Positions 1-6,500 of a stretch of DNA of 18,226 bases are shown here, in pieces; position 1 is the stretch's first letter; every line of letters begins with the position of its first letter. The position numbers and the translations under genes were made by a program. The stretch lies in assembly GCA_023409955.1 (NCBI GenBank), contig JAEYQQ010000001.1:1-18226 (forward strand). Direction: 5' to 3'. Source of the stretch: Bacillota bacterium (lineage in GTDB: Bacteria > Bacillota > Clostridia > Christensenellales > Aristaeellaceae). Under the pieces are notes generated by a model. It did not search any database and was not told the origin of the DNA. It worked only from the letters and a program-made list of their open reading frames with translations.

Positions 1-910
1 CAGTTGCACCGGTAGGGCCAGTAGTACCGGTTGAACCCGTTGCACCTGTGATTCCAGTAGCGCCTGTCAGACCGTTGGCGCCTGTTGGTCCGGTAGGTCC
101 AGTGGCGCCATCAGGCCCTGTTGCACCGGTGGGTCCGTCAGCACCAGTGGTGCCGGTTGCGCCGGCTGGACCAGTTGATCCCATGGGGCCGGTATGCCCA
201 GTAGGTCCGGTAGGACCTGTGTTGCCAGTTGGCCCGGTGGGGCCGGTTGAACCGGTATGCCCAGTGGGACCGATTGACCCGCTGAGTCCTGTAGCTCCGT
301 TAGCGCCGGTAGGTCCGATAGGTCCGGTAGGTCCGGTAGGTCCTGTAGGTCGTGTAGGTCCTGTAGCTCCTATACGACCTGTAGCGCCAGTGGGACCTGT
401 GGGTCCTATATGCCCCGTAGGACCAGTATGCCCTATAGGACCAGTATGCCCTGTAGGACCAGTGGACCCTGTAGGCCCTGTAGGACCAGAGGACCCTGTA
501 GGCCCGGGGCTGCCTTTTGCCCCTGTGGCACCGGTCGGGCCGGTTGCTCCAGTTGCTCCGGTTGCTCCGGTTGCACCGTCAATGCCGGTTGGGCCTATGA
601 GACCAGCGGGACCAGGTGGGCCAATCGGCCCCCTGTAACCAATCGGGCCTGTTGGACCTGTGAGACCAGCGGGACCAGGCGGGCCAATCGGTCCCCTGTA
701 TCCAATAGGGCCTGTTGGGCCGGTGGGACCTGGCGGGCCAGGAGGGCCAGGAGGTCCTGGCGGGTTTGGTGGATAATGGGGCCTTTGGGGTGGGTACATC
801 ATGGGTTGCATTTCAGGCGACTGACCAGGGGGTGGGTAGCCTGATGTAGGACCATGGCCGTAACCTCCCGGTATACCCTGGGGTGTATGATGATAGTCGG
901 GATATCTCAT
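1..910 (-). CDS. Collagen-like Gly-X-Thr repeat protein, C-terminus outside window
   Basis: No stop codon occurs on the minus strand from the ATG at 910-908 to base 1, so at least 303 residues are encoded and the 3' end is off the window. A GAGG ribosome binding site lies 7 bases upstream. The first 51 residues are rich in Pro, Gly, Tyr, His and Met, with no hydrophobic signal peptide. From residue 52 on there are about 84 Gly-X-Y triplets, mostly GPT, GAT and GPP. Thr dominates the Y position, as in BclA-type exosporium proteins, whose Thr residues are O-glycosylated. One triplet has Arg in place of Gly (residue 187). The family forms collagen-like triple helices. In a spore former an exosporium or surface filament role is likely, but this is inference: the C-terminal domain that would settle it is missing. 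Low sequence complexity makes the repeat region prone to recombination and assembly error. Confidence 0.9.
   Translation of the reverse strand, partial: MRYPDYHHTPQGIPGGYGHGPTSGYPPPGQSPEMQPMMYPPQRPHYPPNPPGPPGPPGPPGPTGPTGPIGYRGPIGPPGPAGLTGPTGPIGYRGPIGPPGPAGLIGPTGIDGATGATGATGATGPTGATGAKGSPGPTGSSGPTGPTGSTGPTGHTGPIGHTGPTGHIGPTGPTGATGRIGATGPTRPTGPTGPTGPIGPTGANGATGLSGSIGPTGHTGSTGPTGPTGNTGPTGPTGHTGPMGSTGPAGATGTTGADGPTGATGPDGATGPTGPTGANGLTGATGITGATGSTGTTGPTGAT
591..716 (-). repeat. 63-bp direct tandem repeat, two copies, inside the collagen-like gene
   Basis: Bases 591-653 and 654-716 are near-identical copies with only a few substitutions. Each encodes 21 residues (seven Gly-X-Y triplets) that include an unusual Tyr-Arg pair (GPIGYRGPIG). 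The copy length keeps the triplet register, which fits in-frame duplication within the gene. Confidence 0.85.
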
Positions 911-958
911 ATACAATCCTCATTCTTACGCGGGATTTGGATGAATTCCATCCACTGA

Positions 959-987
959 TAAGAATATGCGGACAAGAAGGCAAGTGT
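959..987 (-). promoter_or_regulatory. Possible sigma-K-like promoter of the collagen-like gene
   Basis: On the minus strand an AC (987-986) is followed after 17 bases by CATATTCTTA (968-959), about 50 bases before the start codon. The sigma-K consensus is AC, 16-17 bases, then CATANNNTA; here the final TA is displaced by one base. No good sigma-A promoter was seen for this gene. A late mother-cell promoter would suit an exosporium protein, but the match is short and may be chance. Confidence 0.25.
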
Positions 988-1089
988 TACCTTTTGAAAC
1001 CGACACTTATATGTGGGCAAATGCACAAGTATATCATGCAGCATAACTGGCAATGAAGGAGAGAATTTAGTAAAATCAAGGAATACACC

Positions 1090-1118
1090 TTTTCACGCAT
1101 CTTAGGCTGTGCTATAAT
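1090..1118 (+). promoter_or_regulatory. Sigma-A type promoter of the yicC-coaBC operon
   Basis: A perfect -10 TATAAT lies at 1113-1118. A 17-base spacer separates it from the -35 element TTTTCA (1090-1095, 4 of 6 consensus). The predicted transcript start near 1125 leaves a leader of under 30 bases before yicC. Confidence 0.75.
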
Positions 1119-1151
1119 ATATTACTTGAAGAAGCCATCGGAGGACGTTTG

Positions 1152-2024
1152 ATGCGCAGCATGACAGGTTACGGCCGCAGGCAGTTGCAGGTGGATGGCC
1201 GTGAAATGACAGTGGAGGTCAAAACGGTGAACCACCGTTTTTTGGACATTGGCTTCCGCATGCCACGGAATTTGAGCTTTTTGGAAGAACCAGTTCGTTC
1301 CCAGCTGTCAGCGTCATTAAAACGCGGACATGCCGATATCTTCATGAACTACCGTAATAACCGGGAGGATGCGCGGGAGGTCAGCGTAGATGAATCTTTG
1401 CTGTCTGCTTACAGGCATGCCCTTGACCGCGTTGCGTCCATAGCTCAACGGGAAGATGATATAACTTTGTCCCACCTTGTAGCTCTTCCTGATGTGCTTC
1501 GTGTGACCGAACAGGAAGAAGACAGGGAAGCTGTCACCAACCTTTTGGATAAAACCCTGGCGCTGGTACTAGAAGATGTGATTGCCATGCGGGAAAAGGA
1601 AGGCGAAGCATTACGTCAAGATCTGGAGTACCATCTTTCTCAGCTGGAGCAGCTGTCATGGAAGATCGCGCAAAAAGCCCCGCAGGTGGCTGTGTTATAC
1701 AGGGAACGACTGGAGGCAAGGTTAAAGGAAGTTACACTGGCGCCAGTGGAACCCCAGCGCTTGGCCCAGGAAGTAGCACTTTTCGCAGACCGCTGTGCCA
1801 TTGACGAGGAGCTTTCCAGGTTATCCTCCCATATTCAGCAAATGCGAAACTGTTTGAAAAGTGATGGTGAGGCAGGCAGAAAGCTGGACTTTTTGGTACA
1901 GGAACTAAACCGGGAGGTCAATACCATAGGCTCCAAGGCTGCGGATGTTGAGATTACCGGCTGGGTGGTAGCAGCCAAATGTGAGATTGAAAAACTGCGT
2001 GAGCAAGTACAAAATATCGAATAA
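1152..2024 (+). CDS. yicC: YicC/YloC family endoribonuclease
   Basis: The 290-residue product opens with MRSMTGYGR, the hallmark of the YicC family. It has the YicC-like N-terminal domain (about residues 2-155) and the DUF1732 C-terminal domain (about 205-290), including the conserved block around GRKLDFLVQELNRE (242-255). A TTG at 1149 could extend it by one codon, but GGAGGA at 1140-1145 stands 6 bases before the ATG at 1152, so that ATG is chosen. The family was long uncharacterised and is linked to stationary-phase survival. E. coli YicC and B. subtilis YloC have since been reported as endoribonucleases; activity here is inferred from homology. It is the first gene of the operon, just after the promoter, and is followed by remA after 29 bases. 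Confidence 0.95.
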   Translation: MRSMTGYGRRQLQVDGREMTVEVKTVNHRFLDIGFRMPRNLSFLEEPVRSQLSASLKRGHADIFMNYRNNREDAREVSVDESLLSAYRHALDRVASIAQREDDITLSHLVALPDVLRVTEQEEDREAVTNLLDKTLALVLEDVIAMREKEGEALRQDLEYHLSQLEQLSWKIAQKAPQVAVLYRERLEARLKEVTLAPVEPQRLAQEVALFADRCAIDEELSRLSSHIQQMRNCLKSDGEAGRKLDFLVQELNREVNTIGSKAADVEITGWVVAAKCEIEKLREQVQNIE

Positions 2025-2053
2025 CGGGCATTGGCTCGGGAAAGAGGGACTTG

Positions 2054-2329
2054 ATGGGGCCTAAGCTGATTAATATTGGGTTTGGAAATATGGTTTCCGC
2101 TTCCAGGCTCATAGCGATCATCAGTCCAGAATCTGCGCCAGTCAAACGGCTGGTACAGGATGCAAGGGAAAGCGGCAGGCTGATTGACGCTACCTATGGC
2201 AGGAGGACCAGAGCTGTCATCGTCATGGACAGCGAACACGTTGTGCTATCTCCTGTGCAACCTGAAACCGTAGCCCATCGCCTGAATACGAGGGAGACAA
2301 CACCGGTTGAGGATGAAGGAGAGGAATAG
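2054..2329 (+). CDS. remA: RemA family DNA-binding regulator (DUF370)
   Basis: The 91-residue protein matches RemA over almost its full length, with the signatures INIGFGN (6-12), SPESAP (24-29) and DATYGRRTRAV (45-55). Arg18 and Pro29, positions where B. subtilis remA mutations abolish function, are both kept, as is the basic stretch around Arg50-Arg51. In B. subtilis, RemA oligomerises into a ring, binds repeated sites in promoter DNA and activates biofilm matrix operons and osmoprotection genes. GAGGG at 2044-2048 lies 5 bases before the ATG at 2054; an in-frame TTG at 2051 is less likely. The gene sits in its usual place between yicC and gmk. Its regulon here is unknown. Confidence 0.95.
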   Translation: MGPKLINIGFGNMVSASRLIAIISPESAPVKRLVQDARESGRLIDATYGRRTRAVIVMDSEHVVLSPVQPETVAHRLNTRETTPVEDEGEE

Positions 2330-2333
2330 GGGA

Positions 2334-2939
2334 ATGCAGGTACAGCGAAAAGGCATGCTCTTGGTAATTTCGGGCCCTTCAGGCACCGGCAAAGGGACAT
2401 TGGCACAGCGGCTGCTTAAGGAGGACCCAAGCTTCAGGTTTTCGGTCAGTGCAACCACCAGAGCCCGCCGCAGCAATGAAATCGAAGGTGTTCACTACAA
2501 CTTCATTTCAAATGAACGCTTTGATGAACTACTGGCTGAAGATGCTTTTCTGGAGCATGCAGTCGTTCATGGTAACCGGTATGGCACGCTCAAATCCCAG
2601 GTCTATGCCAGCATTGAAAGGGGAGAGAATATTCTTCTGGATATTGATCCCCAAGGTGCCCGCAAGGTTATGGAGAATGAAGAAGAATGCGTAACCGTGT
2701 TCATTCTGCCTCCCAGCTATAAGGCGCTGGAGGTAAGACTTCATACTAGAAACACAGATGACCCGGTGGAGATCAAGCGGCGTCTTGGGAATGCAAAAGG
2801 CGAAATCGAGCAGCTGAACCGTTATCAATACGCCGTGGTAAACGACGAACTGGATTTGGCTTATGATCAGCTGTACAGCATTGTCACAGCAGAAAAGCAA
2901 AGAACCATTCGGTTTTTTCCAACTGTATCAGCAGAATAG
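2334..2939 (+). CDS. gmk: Guanylate kinase
   Basis: It phosphorylates GMP to GDP with ATP in the cytoplasm, a step in GTP and dGTP supply. The P-loop GPSGTGKGT spans residues 14-22. The GMP-binding region has TTR (41-43), YGT (83-85) and LDIDPQGA (102-109), and the C-terminal part keeps the usual lid pattern. The product is 201 residues, close to the family norm of about 205. The start at 2334 is preferred because GGAGAGG (2318-2324) lies 9 bases upstream. In-frame starts at 2307 and 2313 would overlap remA and add unconserved residues. It lies 4 bases after the remA stop, so the two genes are probably translationally coupled. Confidence 0.97.
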   Translation: MQVQRKGMLLVISGPSGTGKGTLAQRLLKEDPSFRFSVSATTRARRSNEIEGVHYNFISNERFDELLAEDAFLEHAVVHGNRYGTLKSQVYASIERGENILLDIDPQGARKVMENEEECVTVFILPPSYKALEVRLHTRNTDDPVEIKRRLGNAKGEIEQLNRYQYAVVNDELDLAYDQLYSIVTAEKQRTIRFFPTVSAE

Positions 2940-2960
2940 ATGATTGTGGAGGAATGGAAT

Positions 2961-3173
2961 ATGTCTATTGTAGAACCTACCATTGTTGAATTGGGTGAGA
3001 AGGTTGACTGCCGTTATACATTGGTTGTTGAAGCATCCAAGCGCGCACGCCAATTGGTGGGCGGTGGGCAGCCGCTGCTGGACCGCAAGGACATGAAACC
3101 TTTGAAGATTGCTGTAGAGGAAATCAACCGCGGCCTGATTTCTTATGAACGGGTTGTGGAAGAAGAGGATTGA
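2961..3173 (+). CDS. rpoZ: DNA-directed RNA polymerase omega subunit
   Basis: The 70-residue protein carries the omega signatures YTLVVEASKRARQL (19-32) and KPLKIAVEEINRG (46-58). Omega binds the C-terminal part of beta-prime and aids RNA polymerase assembly and stability. The start at 2961 is set by GGAGG at 2948-2952, 8 bases upstream. An in-frame ATG at 2940, next to the gmk stop codon, would add seven residues absent from the family. Position after gmk is standard in Firmicutes and in many other bacteria. Confidence 0.95.
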   Translation: MSIVEPTIVELGEKVDCRYTLVVEASKRARQLVGGGQPLLDRKDMKPLKIAVEEINRGLISYERVVEEED

Positions 3174-3179
3174 TAGTAC

Positions 3180-4382
3180 ATGTCACTTAAGGGTAAGGAT
3201 ATTGTTCTTGGTGTTACGGGTGGGATTGCCGCGTACAAGGCGGTGGAGGTCGCATCCCGTCTTCGCAAACTATCAGCGCAAGTCTTTGTCATTATGACCA
3301 AGAACGCCTGTGAGTTTGTAACACCACTTACCTTTGAAACGATATCCAACCATCCTGTGGTGACAGATACCTTTGCAAGGCCTGAAACCTGGGAGGTGGA
3401 GCATATCGCGCTGGCCAAACGGGCAGCGTTGTTTTGCGTTGCGCCGGCCACTGCCAACATACTTGCCAAAATGGCTCATGGCATCGCTGACGACATGCTA
3501 TCCACCACCTTATTGGCTACCCGTGCGCCAATATTGGTGGCACCGGCCATGAATACTAACATGTGGGATGCTGAGGCCACCTGTGAGAACATGCATGTCC
3601 TTCAAAACCGTGGTGTAATGACTGTAGGCCCAGGAGATGGATTTTTGGCGGAGGGTATTACAGGTGTCGGCCGCATGGCCGAGCCCATTGAAATCGTATC
3701 TGCCATCCAGGCCTATTTTCGCTGCGCTCAGGACATGGCAGGGCTTAAAGTATTGGTCACCGCCGGGCCCACCCGTGAGCGCATTGATCCGGTTCGGTAC
3801 ATCACCAACGACTCCTCTGGGAAAATGGGCTATGCCATCGCTGAGAGGGCTGCCGCCCGGGGGGCTGATGTAACGCTGGTGACAGGGCCTGTATCGCTGC
3901 CTGTTCCTTCCGGGGTGAAAACCGTGCAGGTTTTCAGCACTCAGGATTTATATCATGCCGTGCTTGACCAATGCCAGGAGTACGATGTGGTTATTCAGGC
4001 TGCTGCTCCTGCCGATTACAGGCCGGAAACTGTCAGCAATCAAAAGCTTAAAAAGCACGCAGGAACAGGGCTCACATTGCACATGGTAGAAAACCCGGAT
4101 GTCGCTGCTGCAGTTGGTAAGGTAAAAAGGCCTGGGCAAGTATTGGTTGGCTTTGCGGCAGAGACTGATAACCTTTTGGAAAATGCTGCGGCTAAGCTTC
4201 AAAAAAAGAACCTGGATATGATTGTAGCCAATGATGTGTCACGGCCTGGCGCAGGTTTTCATGTGGATACAAACATTGCCACACTGATTACGGCCGATAC
4301 GCAATATGACAGGCCCTTACAGAGCAAAAGTGCTTTGGCCAACGATATACTGGATATGGTTTTAAAGCTCAAACAAAAATAG
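3180..4382 (+). CDS. coaBC: Bifunctional phosphopantothenoylcysteine decarboxylase / synthetase
   Basis: This 400-residue fusion carries out two steps of coenzyme A synthesis: CoaB joins 4'-phosphopantothenate to cysteine using CTP, and the FMN-dependent CoaC domain decarboxylates the product. The CoaC domain covers about residues 1-180, with GVTGGIAAYK (11-20), catalytic His75 and the PAMN motif with Asn125. The CoaB domain covers about 188-400, with VTAGPTRE (193-200), Asn210 in YITNDSSGKMG, and lysines 289, 291 and 292. Numbering appears to run in step with the E. coli enzyme. One oddity: the substrate-flap position corresponding to E. coli Cys158 is Glu (AEG, 157-159), so the usual cysteine is missing. 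The gene starts 6 bases after the rpoZ stop, with AAGAGG just inside rpoZ as ribosome binding site. It is the last gene of the operon. Confidence 0.96.
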   Translation: MSLKGKDIVLGVTGGIAAYKAVEVASRLRKLSAQVFVIMTKNACEFVTPLTFETISNHPVVTDTFARPETWEVEHIALAKRAALFCVAPATANILAKMAHGIADDMLSTTLLATRAPILVAPAMNTNMWDAEATCENMHVLQNRGVMTVGPGDGFLAEGITGVGRMAEPIEIVSAIQAYFRCAQDMAGLKVLVTAGPTRERIDPVRYITNDSSGKMGYAIAERAAARGADVTLVTGPVSLPVPSGVKTVQVFSTQDLYHAVLDQCQEYDVVIQAAAPADYRPETVSNQKLKKHAGTGLTLHMVENPDVAAAVGKVKRPGQVLVGFAAETDNLLENAAAKLQKKNLDMIVANDVSRPGAGFHVDTNIATLITADTQYDRPLQSKSALANDILDMVLKLKQK

Positions 4383-4394
4383 GATTTTTACTTG

Positions 4395-4421
4395 AAACAC
4401 TGCTGAAGGGCAGTGTTTTTT
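4395..4421 (+). terminator. Rho-independent terminator after coaBC
   Basis: AAACACTGC (4395-4403) pairs perfectly with GCAGTGTTT (4410-4418) around a 6-base loop and runs into a T tract ending at 4421. It ends the yicC-coaBC operon. Confidence 0.9.
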
Positions 4422-4458
4422 GTTATATATAAAACATTAACCTAGGATCTTGTTCGCT

Positions 4459-4510
4459 TTGGTCAGCGGGCCATATGCTTATTGACCAATATAGGATTTG
4501 CTATTATATA
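4459..4510 (+). promoter_or_regulatory. Inverted repeat overlapping a possible promoter
   Basis: TTGGTCA (4459-4465) and TGACCAA (4483-4489) form a perfect 7-bp inverted repeat with a 17-base spacer. The right arm overlaps TTGACC (4482-4487), which stands 17 bases before TATATA (4505-4510). This looks like an operator over a weak promoter; whether either element works is unknown. Confidence 0.35.
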
Positions 4511-4595
4511 TTTACCAGCATAGCCTTAGCTTTATCGAAATGAAGATGGCTGAGCATAACACGGCATCTGAAGAAGATTTTTTCAGCTAATGATA

Positions 4596-4624
4596 CTGAC
4601 ACATCGCGCAAAATAGGATATTAT
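4596..4624 (+). promoter_or_regulatory. Sigma-A type promoter of the ABC exporter
   Basis: CTGACA (4596-4601) and TATTAT (4619-4624) each match consensus at 5 of 6 bases, with an optimal 17-base spacer. The predicted transcript start near 4631 leaves a leader of about 120 bases. Confidence 0.65.
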
Positions 4625-4674
4625 GTAAGTACAACCATATAGTTTGTGGATACGGAAATTTGAAAAGGGGATAA

Positions 4675-4764
4675 GTGTTTTTAAAAATAATTGAAACATA
4701 TACCCTCAGCATTAAGTTGATGCGCAGGCATTTTACAAGGAGGAATATCTTTGAGCATGATTGA
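4675..4764 (+). CDS. Possible 29-residue leader peptide upstream of the ABC exporter
   Basis: A GTG at 4675 follows AAAAGGGG (4663-4670) after 4 bases and opens a 29-codon frame ending in TGA at 4762-4764. The frame passes through the ribosome binding site and start codon of the ATPase gene in a different frame. Its translation would therefore affect, or be coupled to, ATPase translation. The predicted peptide is basic and has no recognised family. A chance reading frame cannot be excluded. Confidence 0.25.
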   Translation: MFLKIIETYTLSIKLMRRHFTRRNIFEHD

Positions 4765-5638
4765 GATCAGCCATCTGACCAAGGATTACGGTGGAGGCAA
4801 AGGAGTCTTTGACCTTTCCTTTACCATCCACCGTGGTGAGATTTTTGGTTTTTTAGGACCCAACGGGGCAGGAAAAACGACAACCATACGTCATCTAATG
4901 GGGTTTATTCACGCACAGCAGGGTATTCTCAGGATCAACGGACTGGATTGTTGGAAGCATGCTTCAACTATTCAAATGACGCTGGGCTATATTCCTGGAG
5001 AGATGGCATTTCCAGAAGATATGACTGGTATTGGCTTCATACGCTTTTTGGCTGAATACCGAGGTCTGAAGGATTTTAAGAGGGCAGAAATGCTATTGGA
5101 GCGGTTTGAGCTTAATCCCAAGGGTAAGCTCAAAAAAATGTCCAAAGGCATGAAGCAGAAGGTCGGTATTGTATGCGCCTTCATGCATGACCCGGATGTC
5201 CTTCTGTTGGATGAGCCCACAAGTGGACTAGATCCATTGATGCAGAACCGGTTTATTGATCTTGTGTTGGAGGAAAAGCAGCGTGGTAAAACCATACTCA
5301 TGTCTTCCCATCTGTTTGAAGAAGTGGAGCGTACCTGCGATAGAATCGGCATTTTGAAAGAGGGACATTTGGTAGCTGTGGAAGATGCCGTTACACTTAA
5401 AGCAAAAAAGCAAAAGGCTTTTGTGGTAAGCTTTGCAAATGCTGCTGCTGCCCAAGCATTTGCCTTAGAGACGGTGAATGTCACCGGTTGTGATAAAAAT
5501 AAGGTGATAGTATCAGTAGGCCAGGATATAGCTGCTTTTATTCAAGCCATGAATCGGCATGCGGTTACTGATATCGAAGTGGCGGAGCAAAGCCTGGAAG
5601 AAATCTTCCTGCACTATTACGGGAGGAGTGGCTTATGA
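4751..5638 (+). CDS. ABC-2 type transporter, ATP-binding protein
   Basis: This 295-residue cytoplasmic ATPase powers the permease encoded next. Walker A is GPNGAGKTT (36-44), the signature region is MSKGMKQK (130-137), Walker B is VLLLDEP (150-156) with SGLD behind it, and the switch His sits in SSHLFEE. The Q-loop region reads GYIPGE, so the usual Gln is absent; this variant is familiar in a subgroup of drug or antibiotic exporter ATPases. A C-terminal domain of about 80 residues follows the ATPase core. The start is taken as TTG at 4751, since AAGGAGG (4737-4743) lies 7 bases upstream; an ATG at 4757 is possible but is 13 bases away. The substrate cannot be told from the sequence. Confidence 0.93.
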   Translation: MSMIEISHLTKDYGGGKGVFDLSFTIHRGEIFGFLGPNGAGKTTTIRHLMGFIHAQQGILRINGLDCWKHASTIQMTLGYIPGEMAFPEDMTGIGFIRFLAEYRGLKDFKRAEMLLERFELNPKGKLKKMSKGMKQKVGIVCAFMHDPDVLLLDEPTSGLDPLMQNRFIDLVLEEKQRGKTILMSSHLFEEVERTCDRIGILKEGHLVAVEDAVTLKAKKQKAFVVSFANAAAAQAFALETVNVTGCDKNKVIVSVGQDIAAFIQAMNRHAVTDIEVAEQSLEEIFLHYYGRSGL

Positions 5639-6435
5639 TCAACGCAAGGCTATTCAAAAAGGGGATTCAATCAAACTATATCGTCATTTGCATCTTTATG
5701 GGCGTTTTGGCTATGTACTTTTCTATGATCATTTATATGTTTGATCCAATACTTGGAGAAACACTGGAGCAAATGGCAAAGGCTATGCCGCAGGTAATGG
5801 CCATGTTCAATATGGATAAAGCAGGGACCACTCTGAACTCTTTTATCACCAATTATCTCTATGGTTTTTTGATGATCCTTTTTCCAATGGTGTTGGTTAT
5901 TATGCTTTCAAACAGGCTTGTAGCAAAGCTGGTGGACTCAGGATCTATGGCTTATCTGCTGGCAGCACCCAGAAAACGGATGACGGTTGTATTTACCCAG
6001 TGGGCGGTGTTGCAGTCAGCCATTGCTATGGTCATATTGTTTTGTGTTTTGCTTGGTATTTCTGTAAGCCAAGTCTTGTTTCCCAGCATACTTGACATAC
6101 CGGCATTTTTGCGGTTGAACTTTGGCGCTTTTATGCTGCATTTTGCCATAGGCGGTATTAGCTTTTTTGCATCATGCATTAGCAACGAAACCCGAAAATC
6201 CCTTGGCATCGGGGCGGGGATACCCATTTTGTTTTATCTGATCAGTATGTTATCCAACATGGGCGGAAAGCTGGAGTGGCTCAAGTATACCACCATCATC
6301 ACGCTATTTGATGCAACAGGCCTTTCCCAGGGGACAAAAGAGGCAGGCGTAGGTCTTTTGATTTTGGCGATGATCGGTATTGCTTTATATGCAGGGGGGA
6401 TGATCGCTTTTCAAAAGCGTGACCTGCCTTTATAA
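5635..6435 (+). CDS. ABC-2 type transporter, permease
   Basis: The 266-residue protein has about six hydrophobic segments, near residues 12-33, 68-92, 115-145, 160-182, 190-212 and 240-260. That is the normal layout of an ABC-2 membrane subunit. Its ATG overlaps the stop of the ATPase gene (ATGA, 5635-5638), indicating translational coupling and a shared complex. The last residues are QKRDLPL, a type of ending common in these permeases. Likely an exporter of a lipid, peptide or drug; the substrate is unknown. The pair has no attached regulator or biosynthetic gene here. Confidence 0.88.
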   Translation: MINARLFKKGIQSNYIVICIFMGVLAMYFSMIIYMFDPILGETLEQMAKAMPQVMAMFNMDKAGTTLNSFITNYLYGFLMILFPMVLVIMLSNRLVAKLVDSGSMAYLLAAPRKRMTVVFTQWAVLQSAIAMVILFCVLLGISVSQVLFPSILDIPAFLRLNFGAFMLHFAIGGISFFASCISNETRKSLGIGAGIPILFYLISMLSNMGGKLEWLKYTTIITLFDATGLSQGTKEAGVGLLILAMIGIALYAGGMIAFQKRDLPL

Positions 6436-6449
6436 TCGGTGTCTTGAAA

Positions 6450-6485
6450 ACGTGCCCGGCCAGATATTCATCCGGCCGGGCACGT
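6450..6485. terminator. Hairpin between the convergent ABC exporter and tkt
   Basis: ACGTGCCCGGCC (6450-6461) pairs perfectly with GGCCGGGCACGT (6474-6485) around a 12-base loop. On the minus strand the stem is followed by TTTT, so it best serves the tkt operon. On the plus strand there is no T run, so termination there would be weaker. Confidence 0.8.
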
Positions 6486-6500
6486 ATCAATTATCTGATG

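Larger units (their letters stand above)
4422..4750. other. Intergenic stretch ahead of the ABC exporter
   Basis: No conventional gene is seen here. It holds a 7-bp inverted repeat overlapping a possible promoter (4459-4510), a better sigma-A type promoter (4596-4624), and a possible 29-codon leader reading frame starting at 4675 that runs into the ATPase gene. Base composition is more AT-rich than the neighbouring genes. No regulator gene accompanies the transporter. Confidence 0.6.

Noticed and set aside
48..638. Plus-strand open frame of 196 codons rich in Pro-Val-Gly-Pro
   Set aside because: It is the antisense shadow of the minus-strand Gly-X-Thr repeats, whose frame is open across the whole stretch with a proper start and ribosome binding site. 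The plus frame has no ribosome binding site.
1..760. Repeated short units that might suggest a CRISPR array or satellite
   Set aside because: The units are 9-base codon triplets with no constant spacer, and they read as Gly-X-Y throughout.
410..844. Plus-strand Cys/Arg-rich frame of 144 codons
   Set aside because: Another shadow of the collagen-like repeat; its composition only reflects the GGNCCN repeats read out of frame.
4546..4596. 16-codon ATG frame in the coaBC-ABC gap (from ATGAAGATGGCT to TAA)
   Set aside because: There is no ribosome binding site upstream, and it lies before the better promoter at 4596-4624.
4987..5484. Minus-strand 165-codon frame opposite the ABC ATPase
   Set aside because: It lies wholly inside a well-conserved ATPase gene and has no recognisable family or supporting signals.
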